Source of the DNA: Capsulimonadaceae bacterium
GTDB lineage: Bacteria; Armatimonadota; Armatimonadia; Armatimonadales; Capsulimonadaceae
DNA: 64,000 bases
NCBI GenBank assembly: GCA_031292625.1
Contig: JARLGU010000041.1
Location: 124,001-188,000, forward strand
Reading direction: 5' to 3'
Every line of letters starts with the position of its first letter. The stretch's first letter is position 1. The notes below the pieces were generated by a model. The model was not told the origin of the DNA. It made no database searches and saw only the letters and a list, made by a program, of their open reading frames with translations. Shown one piece after another: positions 25,445-35,995 of this stretch. The position numbers and the translations under genes are program-made.

Positions 25445-26650
25445 CTATGCGTCGAGAAGGAGCGACTCAGGATCCTCAAGGAGTTCCTTCACGCGAACGA
25501 GGAAGCGTACCGCTTCGCTGCCGTCGATGATCCGGTGGTCATAGGATAGCGCGACATACATCATCGGCCGGATTACGACCTCGCCATTCAGCGCGATCGG
25601 ACGCTCCTGGATCTTATGCATTCCCAGGATTGCCACCTGTGGGGCGTTAATGATCGGCGTCGACATCAGCGAACCGAAGATACCGCCGTTCGTGATGGTG
25701 AACGTCCCGCCGGTGAGGTCCGGCAAACCGAGCTTGTTCTCTCTCGCGCGGGTCGCCAGATCCACGATGTCCTTCTCAATCTGGGCGAACGTCTTGCGGT
25801 CCGCATCCCGCACGACGGGCACGACAAGTCCTTGCTCCGTTGACACCGCAACGCCGATGTCGTAGTATTTCTTCAGAACGATTTCGTCGTTCTGGATCTC
25901 GCCATTCACAAGCGGAAACGCTTTCAGCGCTCCGACCGACGCCCTTGTGAAAAACGACATAAACCCGAGACCGACGCCGTGACGCTCCTTGAACGAATCC
26001 TTTCGGCGCTTCCGGATCTCCATGATCGCCGTCATGTCCACTTCGTTGAACGTCGTGAGCATGGCCGCGGTGTGTTGCGCTTCGACGAGCCGATGAGCGA
26101 TCGTCTGCCGCCGGCGCGACATTGGAATGCGCTCCTCAAGCCGGCCCGCGCTTACCGGCGCTGGCGTGGGGGCGAGCACCGGCTTCCCGACGGCAGGCGC
26201 GGCTGCCGTTGGGATATGCTGCGCAGGAGCCGGGCTCTTTTCGATGTGGCTTGCAACGTCATCCTTCGTGATGCGGCCGTTCGGTCCTGATCCCTTAACT
26301 TGTCCGAGATCGAGGCCCTTTTCCTCCGCAAGCTTACGCGCAACGGGTGACGCCGCGGCGGGAGCGTCCGCAACCGATACAGCGGATGGGGTTGCGGCTC
26401 CTGCCGCGACTGCGCCTTCTTCGATCGTGGCGATCACATCTCCAACGCTGACCGTTTCGCCTTCGCGACGAAGCAGGCTTGAAAGAACGCCATCTGCTTC
26501 GGCCGGGACCTCAATATTGATTTTATCCGTCTCCAACTCAACAAGCGCTTCGCCGGCAGCAACCCGGTCTCCCGGCTGCTTCGCCCATTTACCCACGGTT
26601 GCCTCAACGATAGACTCGCCGAGTTGCGGAACTCGAATCTCAAGAACCAT
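25445..26650 (-). CDS. sucB: 2-oxoglutarate dehydrogenase E2, dihydrolipoyl succinyltransferase
   Basis: 401 residues, the usual length. The lipoyl domain (1-80) carries the lipoylated Lys in [12 protein letters not shown] peripheral-subunit-binding domain (about 110-145: [16 protein letters not shown]...GRITKDDV) follows. The catalytic domain (about 170-401) carries [14 protein letters not shown] with the active His and Asp. It moves succinyl from E1-bound thiamine to CoA in the TCA cycle. It overlaps the sucA stop by 11 bases, so the two are translationally coupled. The E3 (lpd) gene is not in this window. Confidence 0.96.
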   Translation of the reverse strand: MVLEIRVPQLGESIVEATVGKWAKQPGDRVAAGEALVELETDKINIEVPAEADGVLSSLLRREGETVSVGDVIATIEEGAVAAGAATPSAVSVADAPAAASPVARKLAEEKGLDLGQVKGSGPNGRITKDDVASHIEKSPAPAQHIPTAAAPAVGKPVLAPTPAPVSAGRLEERIPMSRRRQTIAHRLVEAQHTAAMLTTFNEVDMTAIMEIRKRRKDSFKERHGVGLGFMSFFTRASVGALKAFPLVNGEIQNDEIVLKKYYDIGVAVSTEQGLVVPVVRDADRKTFAQIEKDIVDLATRARENKLGLPDLTGGTFTITNGGIFGSLMSTPIINAPQVAILGMHKIQERPIALNGEVVIRPMMYVALSYDHRIIDGSEAVRFLVRVKELLEDPESLLLDA

Positions 26651-29465
26651 GTGTTACCGGACTCCTTCTTTTCTGCGGCTGCGGCACATCCCGCAAAGCA
26701 GACCCGATGATTTCATCTTGCTGCGCGATATGACGGCTAAGCGAACCTTCTGCAGGACTTGCCGATTCTCCTCTTCCGGCATAGCTTAACTCAATGCCAG
26801 GACGAAGCAATGCTTCGACGCGCGGCCGAACGAACGTCCACGCACCCTGATTCGCTGGCTCCTCCTGCATCCAGACAACCTGTTCCAACGATCCATATCG
26901 TGCGAATTCCCGGAGCAGCGTGTCTGATGGGAACGGATACAGTTCCTCAATACGATAGACTGCTATGTTCTGCGAGCCTGCAAATGCATCATTGCCGATA
27001 AGGTCGACATAGACTTTGCCGCTGCAGAGAATCACCCTCGTCACATCGCTGTCATGCGCCTTTACCGGGCCAGATAGAAAAGATTGGAACTGCCCGTTGA
27101 CCAGGTCTGTCATGGATGACGCTGCCCTCGGATGCCGCAGAAGGCTCTTTGGAGTCATGACAATCAGGGGCCTAGGAGTTCCGGAAAGCTCGGATGCCTG
27201 TCGTCGCAAAGCGTGAAAATACTGCGCGGCGTTCGTACAATTGACGACGCGGATATTATCGTTTGCAGCGAGCTGAAGGTAGCGTTCGATACGAGCGCTC
27301 GAATGCTCCGGCCCCTGTCCCTCGTAGCCGTGGGGCAAAAGCATCACCAGGGACGGCGCTTGCTTCCATTTGGCCGAACCCGAGACGATGAACTGATCAA
27401 TAATCACCTGTGCACAATTTGAAAAGTCGCCAAACTGCGCCTCCCAGAGAACCAGAGCGCCGTCCGCGTGAGAGCTATAGCCATACTCGAATCCTACCGT
27501 GGAGATTTCCGAAAGCGGGCTGTTGTAGATCGCAAACGACGCCTTAGCTGTCGGCAAATTCTGCAGCGGCGTGTATTCAATGTCGGAGACCGGGTCGTGC
27601 AGCACAGCGTGCCGATGCGCGAACGTCCCGCGCTCCGCATCCTGCCCCGTCAATCGAATTGGCGTTCCGTCTTCGATTATCGTTGCAAACGCGAGGGCCT
27701 CCGCGTGGCCCCATTCTATTCCTCCGTCGGCAAGGATCGATGTCTTCCGCCGCTGAAAATTACGCTCGAGCTTCGCATTTCCCGTAAAGCCCTCGGGGCG
27801 CACGAGAATCGCGTCGTTAATCCGCAGCAGGCGCTCGGCCGTGACCGGGCCGGCCTCCGGCCGGATGCGGCGCGGTTTTTGCGCAAGAGCAGGAACGGGA
27901 GTCGCGGTCTTCTTCGTCGCTCTGGTTTTCGCCTCGTCGAGAGCCTTCATCGCGGCTGTTACGAGTTGGTCCGCGTAGTTGCCGTCGATCAAGCCGTGTT
28001 TCTGCAGCCGCGTCGCCCATATCTCGCGGACACGCGGGTGGTCGTTGATCTGCTGGTACATCAGGGGTTGAGTCGCGGTTGGCTCGTCGCCTTCGTTGTG
28101 ACCGTAGCGCCGATAGCCCACGATGTCGATCAAAAAGTCCTTGGAAAACTTTTCGCGATAAGCGTGCGCCATCCGGGCAACGGCGATGCAGGCGATCGGA
28201 TCATCTGCGTTGACGTGCACGATCGGGATCTCAAAGCCCTTTGCAAGGTCGCTTGCATACAGCGTCGACCGGGATTCCTTTGGCGGAGTTGTAAAGCCGA
28301 TTTGGTTGTTGGATATGATGTGTATGCTGCCGCCCACACCGTAGCCGGCAATGCGCGATAGGTTGAGCGTCTCCGCCACGACACCCTGCCCCGGAAACGC
28401 CGCATCGCCATGAATCAGGATAGCGAGCGATGCCCGTTGATTCTGATGCGGCGCGCCGATAACATGCCGGTCTTCTTGGGCTGCCCTCGCACGCCCTTCG
28501 ATCACCGGATTTACAAACTCAAGGTGGCTCGGATTGGGCGCAAGCGTAATTGGCATCTCGCGGTCGCCGTCTGCCGCATAAGCTCGCCGGGCGCCGAGAT
28601 GGTATTTGACATCGCCCGTCCACCCCATCGACGCCGACCCGCTAACCGACTGCGTGAGCGAGTGCGCAGCCTGAAACTCGGAGATAATCGCCTCGTACGG
28701 CTTGCCAAGCACATGCGTCAGGACGTTCAGGCGGCCTCTGTGCGCCATGCCAATGACCACTTCGTGCGTCTCGCAGGCGGCGGCCAAACGTATGATCTCG
28801 TCGAGCACGGGCACGAGAATATCGGTGCCTTCTATGGAGAATCGCTTCTGGCCGATAAACGTTTGATGGAGGAACTTCTCGAAGCACTCCACCTGAGTAA
28901 GTCTGTTCAGAACTTCGAGCTTGTCCTCATCCGTCACCGTGTCAAAGAACCGGCGGCTCTCGGCGGCTTCTCGAAGCCAGCCGCGCTCCTCCGCGTTTTG
29001 AACATGGTCGTCCTCGTAGCCCACGGTGCCGGAATAGACGTCCATAAGGCGCGCCAAAGCGTCGCGGCAAGAGAGCGCGCCCTGCGCACAGGCGCCGCCG
29101 ACAATACTGGCGGGAAGCATGTCGAGGTCACGATTACTTAAGCCGTGGGTTGCAAGATCAAGTCCAGGATCGCCAGGCGGATCGCCGTTCAGCGGATCGA
29201 TGCGCGCTTCAAGATGGCCCAGCTCACGAATATATCTTGCGTAGCGCGCGGCGCCGACAACCTTGGTTACCGTCGTGGGGGAGAGGATCGGAGCAACATC
29301 CGGCTTCTTCGCCGGAGCCGCAGCCTCTGTGGTCTCCTCGGGAGTCCACTGCTCAAAATACTGCCGCGTGGCCTCATCGACCGAGTTTGGATCTGCTTTA
29401 TACAGATCATACAGGTCCAGAACGTACCCTGCATTGGGTCCGTGAAACGCTGACAAACTGGACAT
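26640..29465 (-). CDS. sucA: 2-oxoglutarate dehydrogenase E1 component
   Basis: 941 residues, close to the 933 of E. coli SucA. The thiamine diphosphate region includes [18 protein letters not shown] and [11 protein letters not shown]; substrate residues lie around [17 protein letters not shown] and [18 protein letters not shown]. The C-terminal transketolase-like part has [19 protein letters not shown]. It decarboxylates 2-oxoglutarate and passes the succinyl group to SucB. ATG at 29465 is preferred, with AGGA nine bases upstream, over the TTG two codons earlier. Divergent from a LysR-type gene. Confidence 0.97.
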   Translation of the reverse strand: MSSLSAFHGPNAGYVLDLYDLYKADPNSVDEATRQYFEQWTPEETTEAAAPAKKPDVAPILSPTTVTKVVGAARYARYIRELGHLEARIDPLNGDPPGDPGLDLATHGLSNRDLDMLPASIVGGACAQGALSCRDALARLMDVYSGTVGYEDDHVQNAEERGWLREAAESRRFFDTVTDEDKLEVLNRLTQVECFEKFLHQTFIGQKRFSIEGTDILVPVLDEIIRLAAACETHEVVIGMAHRGRLNVLTHVLGKPYEAIISEFQAAHSLTQSVSGSASMGWTGDVKYHLGARRAYAADGDREMPITLAPNPSHLEFVNPVIEGRARAAQEDRHVIGAPHQNQRASLAILIHGDAAFPGQGVVAETLNLSRIAGYGVGGSIHIISNNQIGFTTPPKESRSTLYASDLAKGFEIPIVHVNADDPIACIAVARMAHAYREKFSKDFLIDIVGYRRYGHNEGDEPTATQPLMYQQINDHPRVREIWATRLQKHGLIDGNYADQLVTAAMKALDEAKTRATKKTATPVPALAQKPRRIRPEAGPVTAERLLRINDAILVRPEGFTGNAKLERNFQRRKTSILADGGIEWGHAEALAFATIIEDGTPIRLTGQDAERGTFAHRHAVLHDPVSDIEYTPLQNLPTAKASFAIYNSPLSEISTVGFEYGYSSHADGALVLWEAQFGDFSNCAQVIIDQFIVSGSAKWKQAPSLVMLLPHGYEGQGPEHSSARIERYLQLAANDNIRVVNCTNAAQYFHALRRQASELSGTPRPLIVMTPKSLLRHPRAASSMTDLVNGQFQSFLSGPVKAHDSDVTRVILCSGKVYVDLIGNDAFAGSQNIAVYRIEELYPFPSDTLLREFARYGSLEQVVWMQEEPANQGAWTFVRPRVEALLRPGIELSYAGRGESASPAEGSLSRHIAQQDEIIGSALRDVPQPQKRRSPVTHGS

Positions 29466-29655
29466 ACCCAAGTTTCCTTATATTCGTCTCCAATAGCCCA
29501 GCGCCGTTAGCTTCATCGGCGAAACCAACCGCTTCGAGACGACTTCGTTATGTTCTGGTGTTATTATGTACTTATATGAGTCAGAGCTATAATATATATT
29601 TGATATGGTACTAAGACTTATTTCGTATTAGTTCTTTGCAGAGAGTGTATTTCCA

Positions 29656-30561
29656 ATGATCGATTTAAGACATATGCGCTACTTCGTTGCCGTCGCCGAG
29701 GAGTTGCACTTTGGCAGAGCGGCGGAGAAGCTCTATATTGCGCAGCCGCCGCTCAGCCATCAGATCAAGCAGTTGGAACAGCAAATCGGCGTGAAGCTCC
29801 TTGAACGCAATCGCAGGCGCGTGCGCCTTACCGAAGCGGGCGCGGTTTTTCTTGAGCAGGCGCGCCGCACACTCGCGCAGGCCGAGTTTGCCGTCCAGGC
29901 GGCCCACAACGCCGCCACGGGAGAACCGGACAGCATCGAGATTGGCTTCGTAAGCAGCGCAACTTATCACGATGTCATCCCGGCAATCATTCGTGTCTTT
30001 CGGGAGCGCCACCCCCGCGTCGTCATGGCGCTCCATGAATTGACGTCGGCCCAGCAAGCGCAAGCTTTGCTGGACGGCTCACTGCACATTGGCTTTGTCC
30101 GCCCTCCAATCGGCGAGGTGGATCTGACGCTGCAGACGGTCCTTTATGAGCCCTTCCTCGTGGCGCTTCCATCCACGCATCCCCTTGCAAGCGAGTCCGC
30201 GCTCTCGATAACCTCTATCGCAAACGATCCCTTCGTAATGTTGCCGCGCCACCTCAATTTAAGCTTGTACGATCAGATTATTGCAATTTGTCAGACTGCC
30301 GGATTTCGCCCGCGGGTTTCGCAAGAAGCTACTCAGCTTCAAACAATCACGAGCCTGGTGGCAGCAGGCCTCGGAGTATCCCTGGTCCCCGAGTCACTGA
30401 AAAACGTGCGTCGAAGCGGGATTGTCTACAAAAGGCTCCTCGACGTTTCGGCGCGCATCGAGATGGCGGCCGCCTACCGCAAGGACCAACCGGCGACGTC
30501 CCTCCAACTGCTGCTCAACGTCATCCAGGAGGTTTCCGGGCACGCCGGCGCGGGAGACTGA
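29656..30561 (+). CDS. LysR-family transcriptional regulator
   Basis: 301 residues, the standard LTTR length. The N-terminal winged HTH reads DLRHMRYFVAVAEELHFGRAAEKLYIAQPPLSHQIKQLEQQIG, and the effector domain starts near residue 90 (IEIGFVSSATYHDVIPAIIRVF). The HTH text is close to the BenM/CatM/CynR group, whose effectors are small aromatic or organic acids. It is divergent from sucA across a 190-base AT-rich gap, the usual arrangement for a regulator acting on its neighbour, so control of sucAB is a fair guess. Confidence 0.92.
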   Translation: MIDLRHMRYFVAVAEELHFGRAAEKLYIAQPPLSHQIKQLEQQIGVKLLERNRRRVRLTEAGAVFLEQARRTLAQAEFAVQAAHNAATGEPDSIEIGFVSSATYHDVIPAIIRVFRERHPRVVMALHELTSAQQAQALLDGSLHIGFVRPPIGEVDLTLQTVLYEPFLVALPSTHPLASESALSITSIANDPFVMLPRHLNLSLYDQIIAICQTAGFRPRVSQEATQLQTITSLVAAGLGVSLVPESLKNVRRSGIVYKRLLDVSARIEMAAAYRKDQPATSLQLLLNVIQEVSGHAGAGD

Positions 30562-30728
30562 GACGAAGCGGCTTCCACTCCCGTGCCTACAGACGAGAGC
30601 GTTTGCAAATATGTGTAACAAAATGGCCACTTTCGGTGTCAAAATAAGCGCATAATAGTGTGGGGATCATGCAAGGCTAGGAAGCCTGTCCTCCAGAGTT
30701 CGTTTACGGATTGGAAGGAACAAAGTAC

Positions 30729-31271
30729 ATGAGGATTCTCGCAGTAGCCCTCGCAGTGGGTGCTTTGGCGCTCGGCGCAGCTGCCGTCCAAGCAGACCCC
30801 GTCCAAGCCCCATTGTCCATCAAGGTCGGTAATGCTTGGCCCTCACAAAGTCAGGCCAAGTACGACGAGGGAAATAACGTATTGACCGCTGGCCTCGATT
30901 ATGCGGTGTCAAAGAACACGGGGGACGAACCCTCGATTGGCTCCGTCTACTTCGACTACACCGGCGGAACCAGGCACTCCGGACATCTGAACACCTACGG
31001 CGTCGGCGTGGCGGCGCGCGCGTACGGAACCAACCCCGGCGGCAACGCATCGATTGGCGCAGCAACGTACTACGGAGCGGGCGTTGGATTATATAGGGTT
31101 GATGACAAGGATTTAGGCCTGGACAAGACGAATAGTAGCATTGGCGGCAAAGTCTTCGCCGGAGTCGAGTTCGGCAAGTCTCTATTGGCGGAAATCGGCT
31201 ACCAGTGGCTTCCCAAAGCCGATGGGGCGGATCCGAGCAGTTTTATCGCGGAAGTCGGATTACGGTTGTAA
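30729..31271 (+). CDS. Small secreted protein, likely outer-membrane beta-barrel
   Basis: 180 residues. The signal peptide MRILAVALAVGALALGAAAVQA is followed by alternating strands with glycine turns (VLTAGLDYAV, SIGSVYFDYTGG, YGVGVAARAYG, SIGAATYYGAGVGLYRV, SIGGKVFAGVEFG, LLAEIGYQWLP, FIAEVGLRL). That is eight strands or so, ending in an amphipathic strand at the C-terminus, the hallmark of small OMP barrels, although the last residue is Leu rather than Phe. AAGGA nine bases upstream fixes the start. Function unknown. A terminator lies 155 bases downstream. Confidence 0.75.
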   Translation: MRILAVALAVGALALGAAAVQADPVQAPLSIKVGNAWPSQSQAKYDEGNNVLTAGLDYAVSKNTGDEPSIGSVYFDYTGGTRHSGHLNTYGVGVAARAYGTNPGGNASIGAATYYGAGVGLYRVDDKDLGLDKTNSSIGGKVFAGVEFGKSLLAEIGYQWLPKADGADPSSFIAEVGLRL

Positions 31272-31426
31272 GACTTAAGCGATACAGATGTTGATGACCC
31301 AGACAATGGAAAAGGAGAGCCGGCTAAGAAGGAAAGTCTGAAGGCGGAACCGACTGGAAACACAGGACACAGATCGAAGAAGCTTTTGGATCGACCGACG
31401 ATGACCGGCGATCACAGTACACCCCC

Positions 31427-31452
31427 GGGCGGACCGAAAGGTCCGCCCTTTT
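31427..31452 (+). terminator. Rho-independent terminator
   Basis: GGGCGGACC (31427-31435), loop GAAA, GGTCCGCCC (31440-31448), then TTTT. It serves the barrel-protein transcript; on the minus strand no T run follows, so it does not serve the isomerase gene. Confidence 0.85.
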
Positions 31453-31470
31453 ACGTCGGGAGCGCCGCAC

Positions 31471-32496
31471 TCAGATCGCGCAGGGCTGCTCGCCGGATGC
31501 GACCGCGAGAAACCCGCTGGAGACGTCCGCGAAGTACAGGCCTGTCCAGATTCGGGCGAGCAACGACGCGCCGTCCACGAATACCTCGTGTATCTCGACG
31601 CTGACCGGGACTGCATCAAGCGCCGCATCCATTCGGGCGCTCTCCTCCGCGCTGTCGAGCCGATCTCGAACGGCAAGAACCGCCCAGTTGCCGCTTTGTG
31701 TGAGCGCGTTCCGCCAGCCGATCAACTCGTTATGCGTCATTTCCGGAAAGAGATTGGAATGGGCTTGCCGCTTCGCAAAGGCGTTAATCCGCGTTCGCCA
31801 ATGGTCGACGACCGGCAATAGACGCGGCGATGAGCTGTACAGCACGGGTAACTTACCCATCAGTGAACTGGCAAGCACCTTTGTAGGGTTCTCCGCGACG
31901 ACGGTCTCGGGAGCAAACCACGCGCGCTGGCGATGAAGTAATGCCAGAGCCTCGGATACCGCATCGGGTTGAGGCGGGATAATTTGCAAAACCTCCAGCA
32001 ACGCGAAACAACCAAAATAGAGCGACGGCAACGCGAACTCAGAACGCAAATCTGGCGGCAAAACCAGATGCAGCGCCCCGTCGGCAACTGACGCCAACTC
32101 GCCCCCGCTCGTCACAATGGCGACGCGCGCGCCGCGGCGGAATGCCTCTCCGTAGGCGGCTATGCACTCTTGGGTCTGTCCGGAGTAGCTCACCAATACG
32201 ACCAAGGAACGCGCCCCGACATAACCTGGCAGTTCCGCCCCGCCAATTACGGAAATCGGAACTCGGGCAATGGGGCAAGCCGCCGCGGCAGCCGCCAATG
32301 CGGCGGAAAACGATGTGCCAAGACCAACGATTACGACAGAATCGAACGCCAACCCGCTGATGCGCCAATCGTCAGGGATGATCGCATTGCGGTCGAAATC
32401 AAGAACTCTCGCCGCCTGCTCCGGATAGGAAAACATCTCTTCCAGCCCACCGGCCGTATCAATGGCGCGGATGGCTTCGGGATCGTCGAGTATCAT
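31471..32496 (-). CDS. SIS-domain isomerase, bifunctional phosphoglucose/phosphomannose isomerase type
   Basis: 341 residues, the length of the archaeal/bacterial PGI/PMI family. The first SIS domain has VVIVGLGTSFSAALAAAAAA and VVLVSYSGQTQECIAAYGEA; the second carries FPEMTHNELIGWRNA, the E..HNE catalytic motif. It interconverts hexose 6-phosphates, feeding mannose or glucose into surface-sugar precursors. It is the third gene of the GT9-kdsA run, 14 bases after kdsA. Confidence 0.85.
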   Translation of the reverse strand: MILDDPEAIRAIDTAGGLEEMFSYPEQAARVLDFDRNAIIPDDWRISGLAFDSVVIVGLGTSFSAALAAAAAACPIARVPISVIGGAELPGYVGARSLVVLVSYSGQTQECIAAYGEAFRRGARVAIVTSGGELASVADGALHLVLPPDLRSEFALPSLYFGCFALLEVLQIIPPQPDAVSEALALLHRQRAWFAPETVVAENPTKVLASSLMGKLPVLYSSSPRLLPVVDHWRTRINAFAKRQAHSNLFPEMTHNELIGWRNALTQSGNWAVLAVRDRLDSAEESARMDAALDAVPVSVEIHEVFVDGASLLARIWTGLYFADVSSGFLAVASGEQPCAI

Positions 32497-32510
32497 GCCG
32501 GTTATCTTCC

Positions 32511-33353
32511 CTACCCCGCGCCGAAGCCAGGCTGGCGCACAAGATCGTGCAGCGCCAGCGCCTGTGACAGCAGCTCGCGCATCTTCGATAGAGGGTGCAT
32601 CGTCGCGGCGTCGGAAAGAGCCTTGTCGGGATTAGGGTGCGTTTCAAGGAAAAGGGCATCGACGGCTCCGGTCGCGACGGCCGCTCTCACCAGGCTCGGG
32701 ATAAACTCGCGCTGCCCGCCGGATGATGTTCCTTGTCCGCCAGGTTGCTGTACCGAATGCGTCCCGTCGAATACGACTGGCTGACCGAGCGCGCGCATGA
32801 TCGGAAGCGACCGCATATCGACGACAAGCGTGTTGTAGCCAAAGCTCACGCCGCGCTCGCAAAGCAGAAACTGTTTACATCCTGCTTGGCGCATCTTATC
32901 GACGACATTCTTCATGTCCCAAGGCGCAAGAAACTGCCCCTTCTTTATGTTGACGATCCGTCCGGTTGCGGCCGCCGCAAGCAGCAAATCGGTCTGCCGG
33001 CATAGGAACGCTGGAATCTGAAGTATTTCGCAGACTTCGGCGGCCGGAGCGCAATGACCGGGCTCGTGGACATCGGTCATTACGGGAACGCCCACTTTTT
33101 CCTTTATGGTCTGTAAGATCTCCAGCCCTTTTTCGAGCCCCTGCCCCCGGAAGCTGCTCGCCGATGTCCTGTTCGCTTTGTCAAATGACGCCTTGAAAAC
33201 ATACACGATCCCCAGCTCATCACAAATCGCCTTGACCGTGGACGCCACTTCCTCGCATAGAGACTCGCTCTCGATGACACACGGACCAGCGAAAAGAGCC
33301 AACGGCGAACCGGATTCGCCAATGACGCGGCCAGCAATATTCACACTATTCAT
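32511..33353 (-). CDS. kdsA: 3-deoxy-8-phosphooctulonate synthase
   Basis: 280 residues, normal for KdsA. Motifs include [80 protein letters not shown] and [12 protein letters not shown]. It condenses arabinose 5-phosphate with phosphoenolpyruvate to Kdo 8-phosphate, the first step to Kdo in LPS. The Cys in FLCRQTD is the ordinary KdsA position; the first metal-ligand Cys of metal-dependent KdsA should be checked by alignment. It is evidence for an LPS-bearing outer membrane. No Shine-Dalgarno site precedes the ATG. Confidence 0.96.
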   Translation of the reverse strand: MNSVNIAGRVIGESGSPLALFAGPCVIESESLCEEVASTVKAICDELGIVYVFKASFDKANRTSASSFRGQGLEKGLEILQTIKEKVGVPVMTDVHEPGHCAPAAEVCEILQIPAFLCRQTDLLLAAAATGRIVNIKKGQFLAPWDMKNVVDKMRQAGCKQFLLCERGVSFGYNTLVVDMRSLPIMRALGQPVVFDGTHSVQQPGGQGTSSGGQREFIPSLVRAAVATGAVDALFLETHPNPDKALSDAATMHPLSKMRELLSQALALHDLVRQPGFGAG

Positions 33354-33378
33354 AAGGAGAAGTCCAAACCTTTGTCGT

Positions 33379-35514
33379 TTACTTTGCCCAGGTCAGCGGC
33401 CGGCTCGCCGCGGCCGGCGCCTGCGCCTCGATAAGTTCGATAACCGCGCTGGGATGAATATCCTGCATAACTCCGGTCGGGGAGATCATGATTTCCTGCC
33501 TGGGAGAGCAGTGATTGCCCCACTTCCGATTGTTGGTCGGTCCGAACAATCCGACGCTCGGAACATCGAGCGCAACGGTTGTGTGCCGAATGGCTGTATC
33601 GTTTCCGACAAACAACGCCAGGCGGGAAAGGACCGCCAGCGTTTGGCGAAGCCGCGTCTTGCCGACGAGGTTAATTGTCCTCTCGCGCACGATGTTCGAG
33701 CACGCGCTGAGCATCTCTTCTCCTGCGATTAGCTCGTCGGGGCCGCCAATCACCGCGATGCGGCCTGCAAGGCCGCGGTCGAGAAGAAGCTGAGCGAGTT
33801 CCGCGTAATACGGGGCGGGCCATCGCTTGCCATCATTCGTCGCCCCCGGCTGAAGACCAATGATCCGATCGTCAACGCGAATTGAATCAGGGACATCTTC
33901 TAGCTCCTCGGCGCTGAGCCAAAGCTCGACCGAGTTGTCCGCTTCCAGACCGGGAGCGATATGCCGCACCATGTCCAGATTGCACTCAAGTTCATTTCGC
34001 TCAGGATCGTACGGCAGCGTGTCGGAAAAGAGCCGGTCCCGCCGCTCAAATCCGGCCCATCCAATGCGATACGGCACCCTCGCCAGCCAAGGCGTAAGCG
34101 CCGCGTGCGCAGATGTATGGTACACGATTGCGGCGTCTATCCCTCGACGCCGGAGTTCCGGGACCAGGTGAACGTACAGGTTGAGCCCTCTGTTCTCCCG
34201 GCTCTCCGGGTTGAACGGAATGATGCTGTTGACGTAAGGACAATTGCGCATCAGATCCGCCGCGTTCGGTCCCGTCAGCAATGTCACGTGCGCGTTCGGC
34301 CACTGTTTGCGAATCGCCTTAAGGGCAGGCCCGGTTAAGAGAGTGTCGCCAAGATAGCGGTACTTGGTGGTCACCATGATCGCGCGAAAATCCGGGCTTG
34401 CTACCCGGCGCGACGTTTCCGAAGCGGCGACCGCCACGGCAGGCGACGCATGACCATTGCTTTGAGCGCGCCGCGATGAAAGAGGCGATAAAGCAAACTG
34501 CTCACGGGATTCGATTGCCGCGCGGACAGCGTCTACAACCGAATCAATTCCGAGATCTTCCAGATTTCCCGCGGGAGCCTCGAGCACGCAATGAAGCGGC
34601 GGACATGCGTTGCCCCATTTTAGCGCGGATGTCGGCCCAAACAGGCCCAGGCTCGGAACTCCCAGCGACATGGCAGCGTGCCGGATGGCGGTATCGTTGG
34701 CGATAAAATACGAGAGCTTCTCAAGCACCGCCAGCGTTCCCCGCAGCGGGAGCGTTCCAGTCAGGTTGATCAGCCGCGCGCGCGTTTGATCCGCGCAGTG
34801 CGCAAGCATTTGATCGGCGATTTCGCATTCATCCGGTCCGCCGATCACTACCAGTTTGATCTCGCCGGACATTCCGCAAAGGAAATCGGCAAGAGCGGCA
34901 AACCGGTGAGCTGGCCAGCGCTTGTATGCATGCGTCGCTCCTGGCTGAATGCCCACGAATAAGCCGGGCCGCTTGAACATGTCAGGCACTCCGGCTCGCT
35001 CTTCGTCGGTCAGCCATACTTCGAGATGACGATCAAACTTATCCGGTAATGCGCCGTCTCCAAACGCACGGTAGGCGCAGGCAACAACATCCAGATAGCT
35101 GTCGATTTCGCTGTCGTCCGTGTTGTACGGGCAGGAAGCGTGGAGCAGAAAATCTCGATGCGCAAACCCTGACCATCCGGCGCGCAACCTCGCGCCCCCA
35201 ACAGTCGATATGAGCGCGCTGTGGAACGACCGGTTCAAAACAAGCGCAAGATCGAAGTTCCGTTGTCGCAGGCTCCGTGAAGTGGTAACGAACGGAACCA
35301 CTCCCTGGTCGCTTGGCCGATACGGATCGAACTCGACGGCATCGTGAACAAACGGACAGTTCTGGACGATCTCAAGAGCCTTAGAACCCGTCAGAAGCGT
35401 AATTCGCGCTTCTGGCCAAAGCATCGCGGTCGCGCGAATTGCCGGTACGGAGAGCAGCGTGTCCCCGATAAAGCGATATTTAGTTGCAATCAGGATGCGT
35501 CGAATTTCGGCCAC
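33379..35514 (-). CDS. Tandem-fused GT9 heptosyltransferase-like protein
   Basis: About 711 residues, twice the usual GT9 length, made of two homologous domains. Domain 1 (about 1-335) has [35 protein letters not shown] and [17 protein letters not shown]. Domain 2 (about 375-700) repeats [35 protein letters not shown] and [19 protein letters not shown]9 enzymes add ADP-heptose to the LPS inner core. Two active-site sets in one chain could add two successive heptoses, as WaaC and WaaF do separately. GTG at 35514 is preferred because AAAGGA lies nine bases upstream; ATG at 35523 overlaps that site. First gene of an operon with kdsA and the isomerase. Confidence 0.9.
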   Translation of the reverse strand: MAEIRRILIATKYRFIGDTLLSVPAIRATAMLWPEARITLLTGSKALEIVQNCPFVHDAVEFDPYRPSDQGVVPFVTTSRSLRQRNFDLALVLNRSFHSALISTVGGARLRAGWSGFAHRDFLLHASCPYNTDDSEIDSYLDVVACAYRAFGDGALPDKFDRHLEVWLTDEERAGVPDMFKRPGLFVGIQPGATHAYKRWPAHRFAALADFLCGMSGEIKLVVIGGPDECEIADQMLAHCADQTRARLINLTGTLPLRGTLAVLEKLSYFIANDTAIRHAAMSLGVPSLGLFGPTSALKWGNACPPLHCVLEAPAGNLEDLGIDSVVDAVRAAIESREQFALSPLSSRRAQSNGHASPAVAVAASETSRRVASPDFRAIMVTTKYRYLGDTLLTGPALKAIRKQWPNAHVTLLTGPNAADLMRNCPYVNSIIPFNPESRENRGLNLYVHLVPELRRRGIDAAIVYHTSAHAALTPWLARVPYRIGWAGFERRDRLFSDTLPYDPERNELECNLDMVRHIAPGLEADNSVELWLSAEELEDVPDSIRVDDRIIGLQPGATNDGKRWPAPYYAELAQLLLDRGLAGRIAVIGGPDELIAGEEMLSACSNIVRERTINLVGKTRLRQTLAVLSRLALFVGNDTAIRHTTVALDVPSVGLFGPTNNRKWGNHCSPRQEIMISPTGVMQDIHPSAVIELIEAQAPAAASRPLTWAK

Positions 35515-35733
35515 ACCCGGCATTCCTTTCGCAATCAATCTGTAACATTCTACCAGATATACGCCAGACGCCTCGGAACGTTCTTTCGGGTGCGCGCAAT
35601 CGGCGCGTCAGAACGGACAGTCTTACCGTCGATCGATCGGGGGCGGAAGTGAAATGCACTTTCTCCGCGGAAGAACAACGCATGTGGAGCAGGCTGGGTA
35701 TCGTTCAGAATAATACCTTATATCGAAGCCTCG

Positions 35734-35757
35734 GCGATCGCGTGCTACCGCGCCGTC
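35734..35757 (+). repeat. Direct repeat copy A, 24 bp
   Basis: Begins GCGATCGCGTGCTACC and ends GCGCCGTC. Identical to copy B (35971-35995) apart from one T missing in the run after GCGATCGCG. It lies in non-coding DNA. Confidence 0.75.
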
Positions 35758-35794
35758 CAGGGCGATGGCATCTATAACTGTTAACAGCAGCGTG

Positions 35795-35899
35795 AGTCCG
35801 GTCCTGAAAGGGCCGGACTGTGTTGAGAAGGCCCCTGAACGGGCTTAATCGGTAGACGGCCAGCAATTTCGTGAGCCGGCAGCCCGATTGATGGGGCTT
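35795..35899. ncRNA. Candidate structured RNA, class unknown
   Basis: A 10-bp hairpin, AGTCCGGTCC-TGAAA-GGGCCGGACT (35795-35819), is followed by a nested fold. AAGGCCCC (35827-35834) can pair either with the nearby GGGCTT or with the distal GGGGCTT (35893-35899). Inside, AATCGG pairs with CCGATT and CGGC with GCCG. Mutually exclusive partners are typical of regulatory RNAs, but no T run follows on either strand and I know no riboswitch with this layout. The transcribed strand is unknown; on the minus strand it would lie in the leader of the GT9-kdsA operon. Confidence 0.3.
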
Positions 35900-35970
35900 G
35901 ACATCTCAGGACGGTCGTTCACGGCCGGAAACCGAGCCAATATCGGTGACAATCGTTGATATTAGCAGAT

Positions 35971-35995
35971 GCGATCGCGTTGCTACCGCGCCGTC
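35971..35995 (+). repeat. Direct repeat copy B, 25 bp, spanning the DUF4127 stop codon
   Basis: Matches copy A with one extra T. It includes the last codons and the TAG stop (35983-35985 on the plus-strand scale) of the DUF4127 gene. A repeat formed from the 3' end of a gene is what site-specific integration leaves as attL/attR. Confidence 0.7.

Larger units (their letters stand above)
35515..35982. other. 468-base intergenic region between surface-sugar and DUF4127 operons
   Basis: No protein gene is visible. It contains two near-identical direct repeats (35734-35757 and 35971-35995) that bracket a 213-base segment with several hairpins (35795-35899). The palindrome CTGTTAACAG is at 35778-35787, and TTGACA at 35897-35902 has no matching -10. 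The promoter of the GT9-kdsA operon must lie in the left part but I cannot point to it. Confidence 0.6.

Noticed and set aside
35734-35995. Direct repeats as a CRISPR remnant
   Set aside because: Only two copies, a 213-base gap, one copy inside a gene end, and no cas genes in the window.
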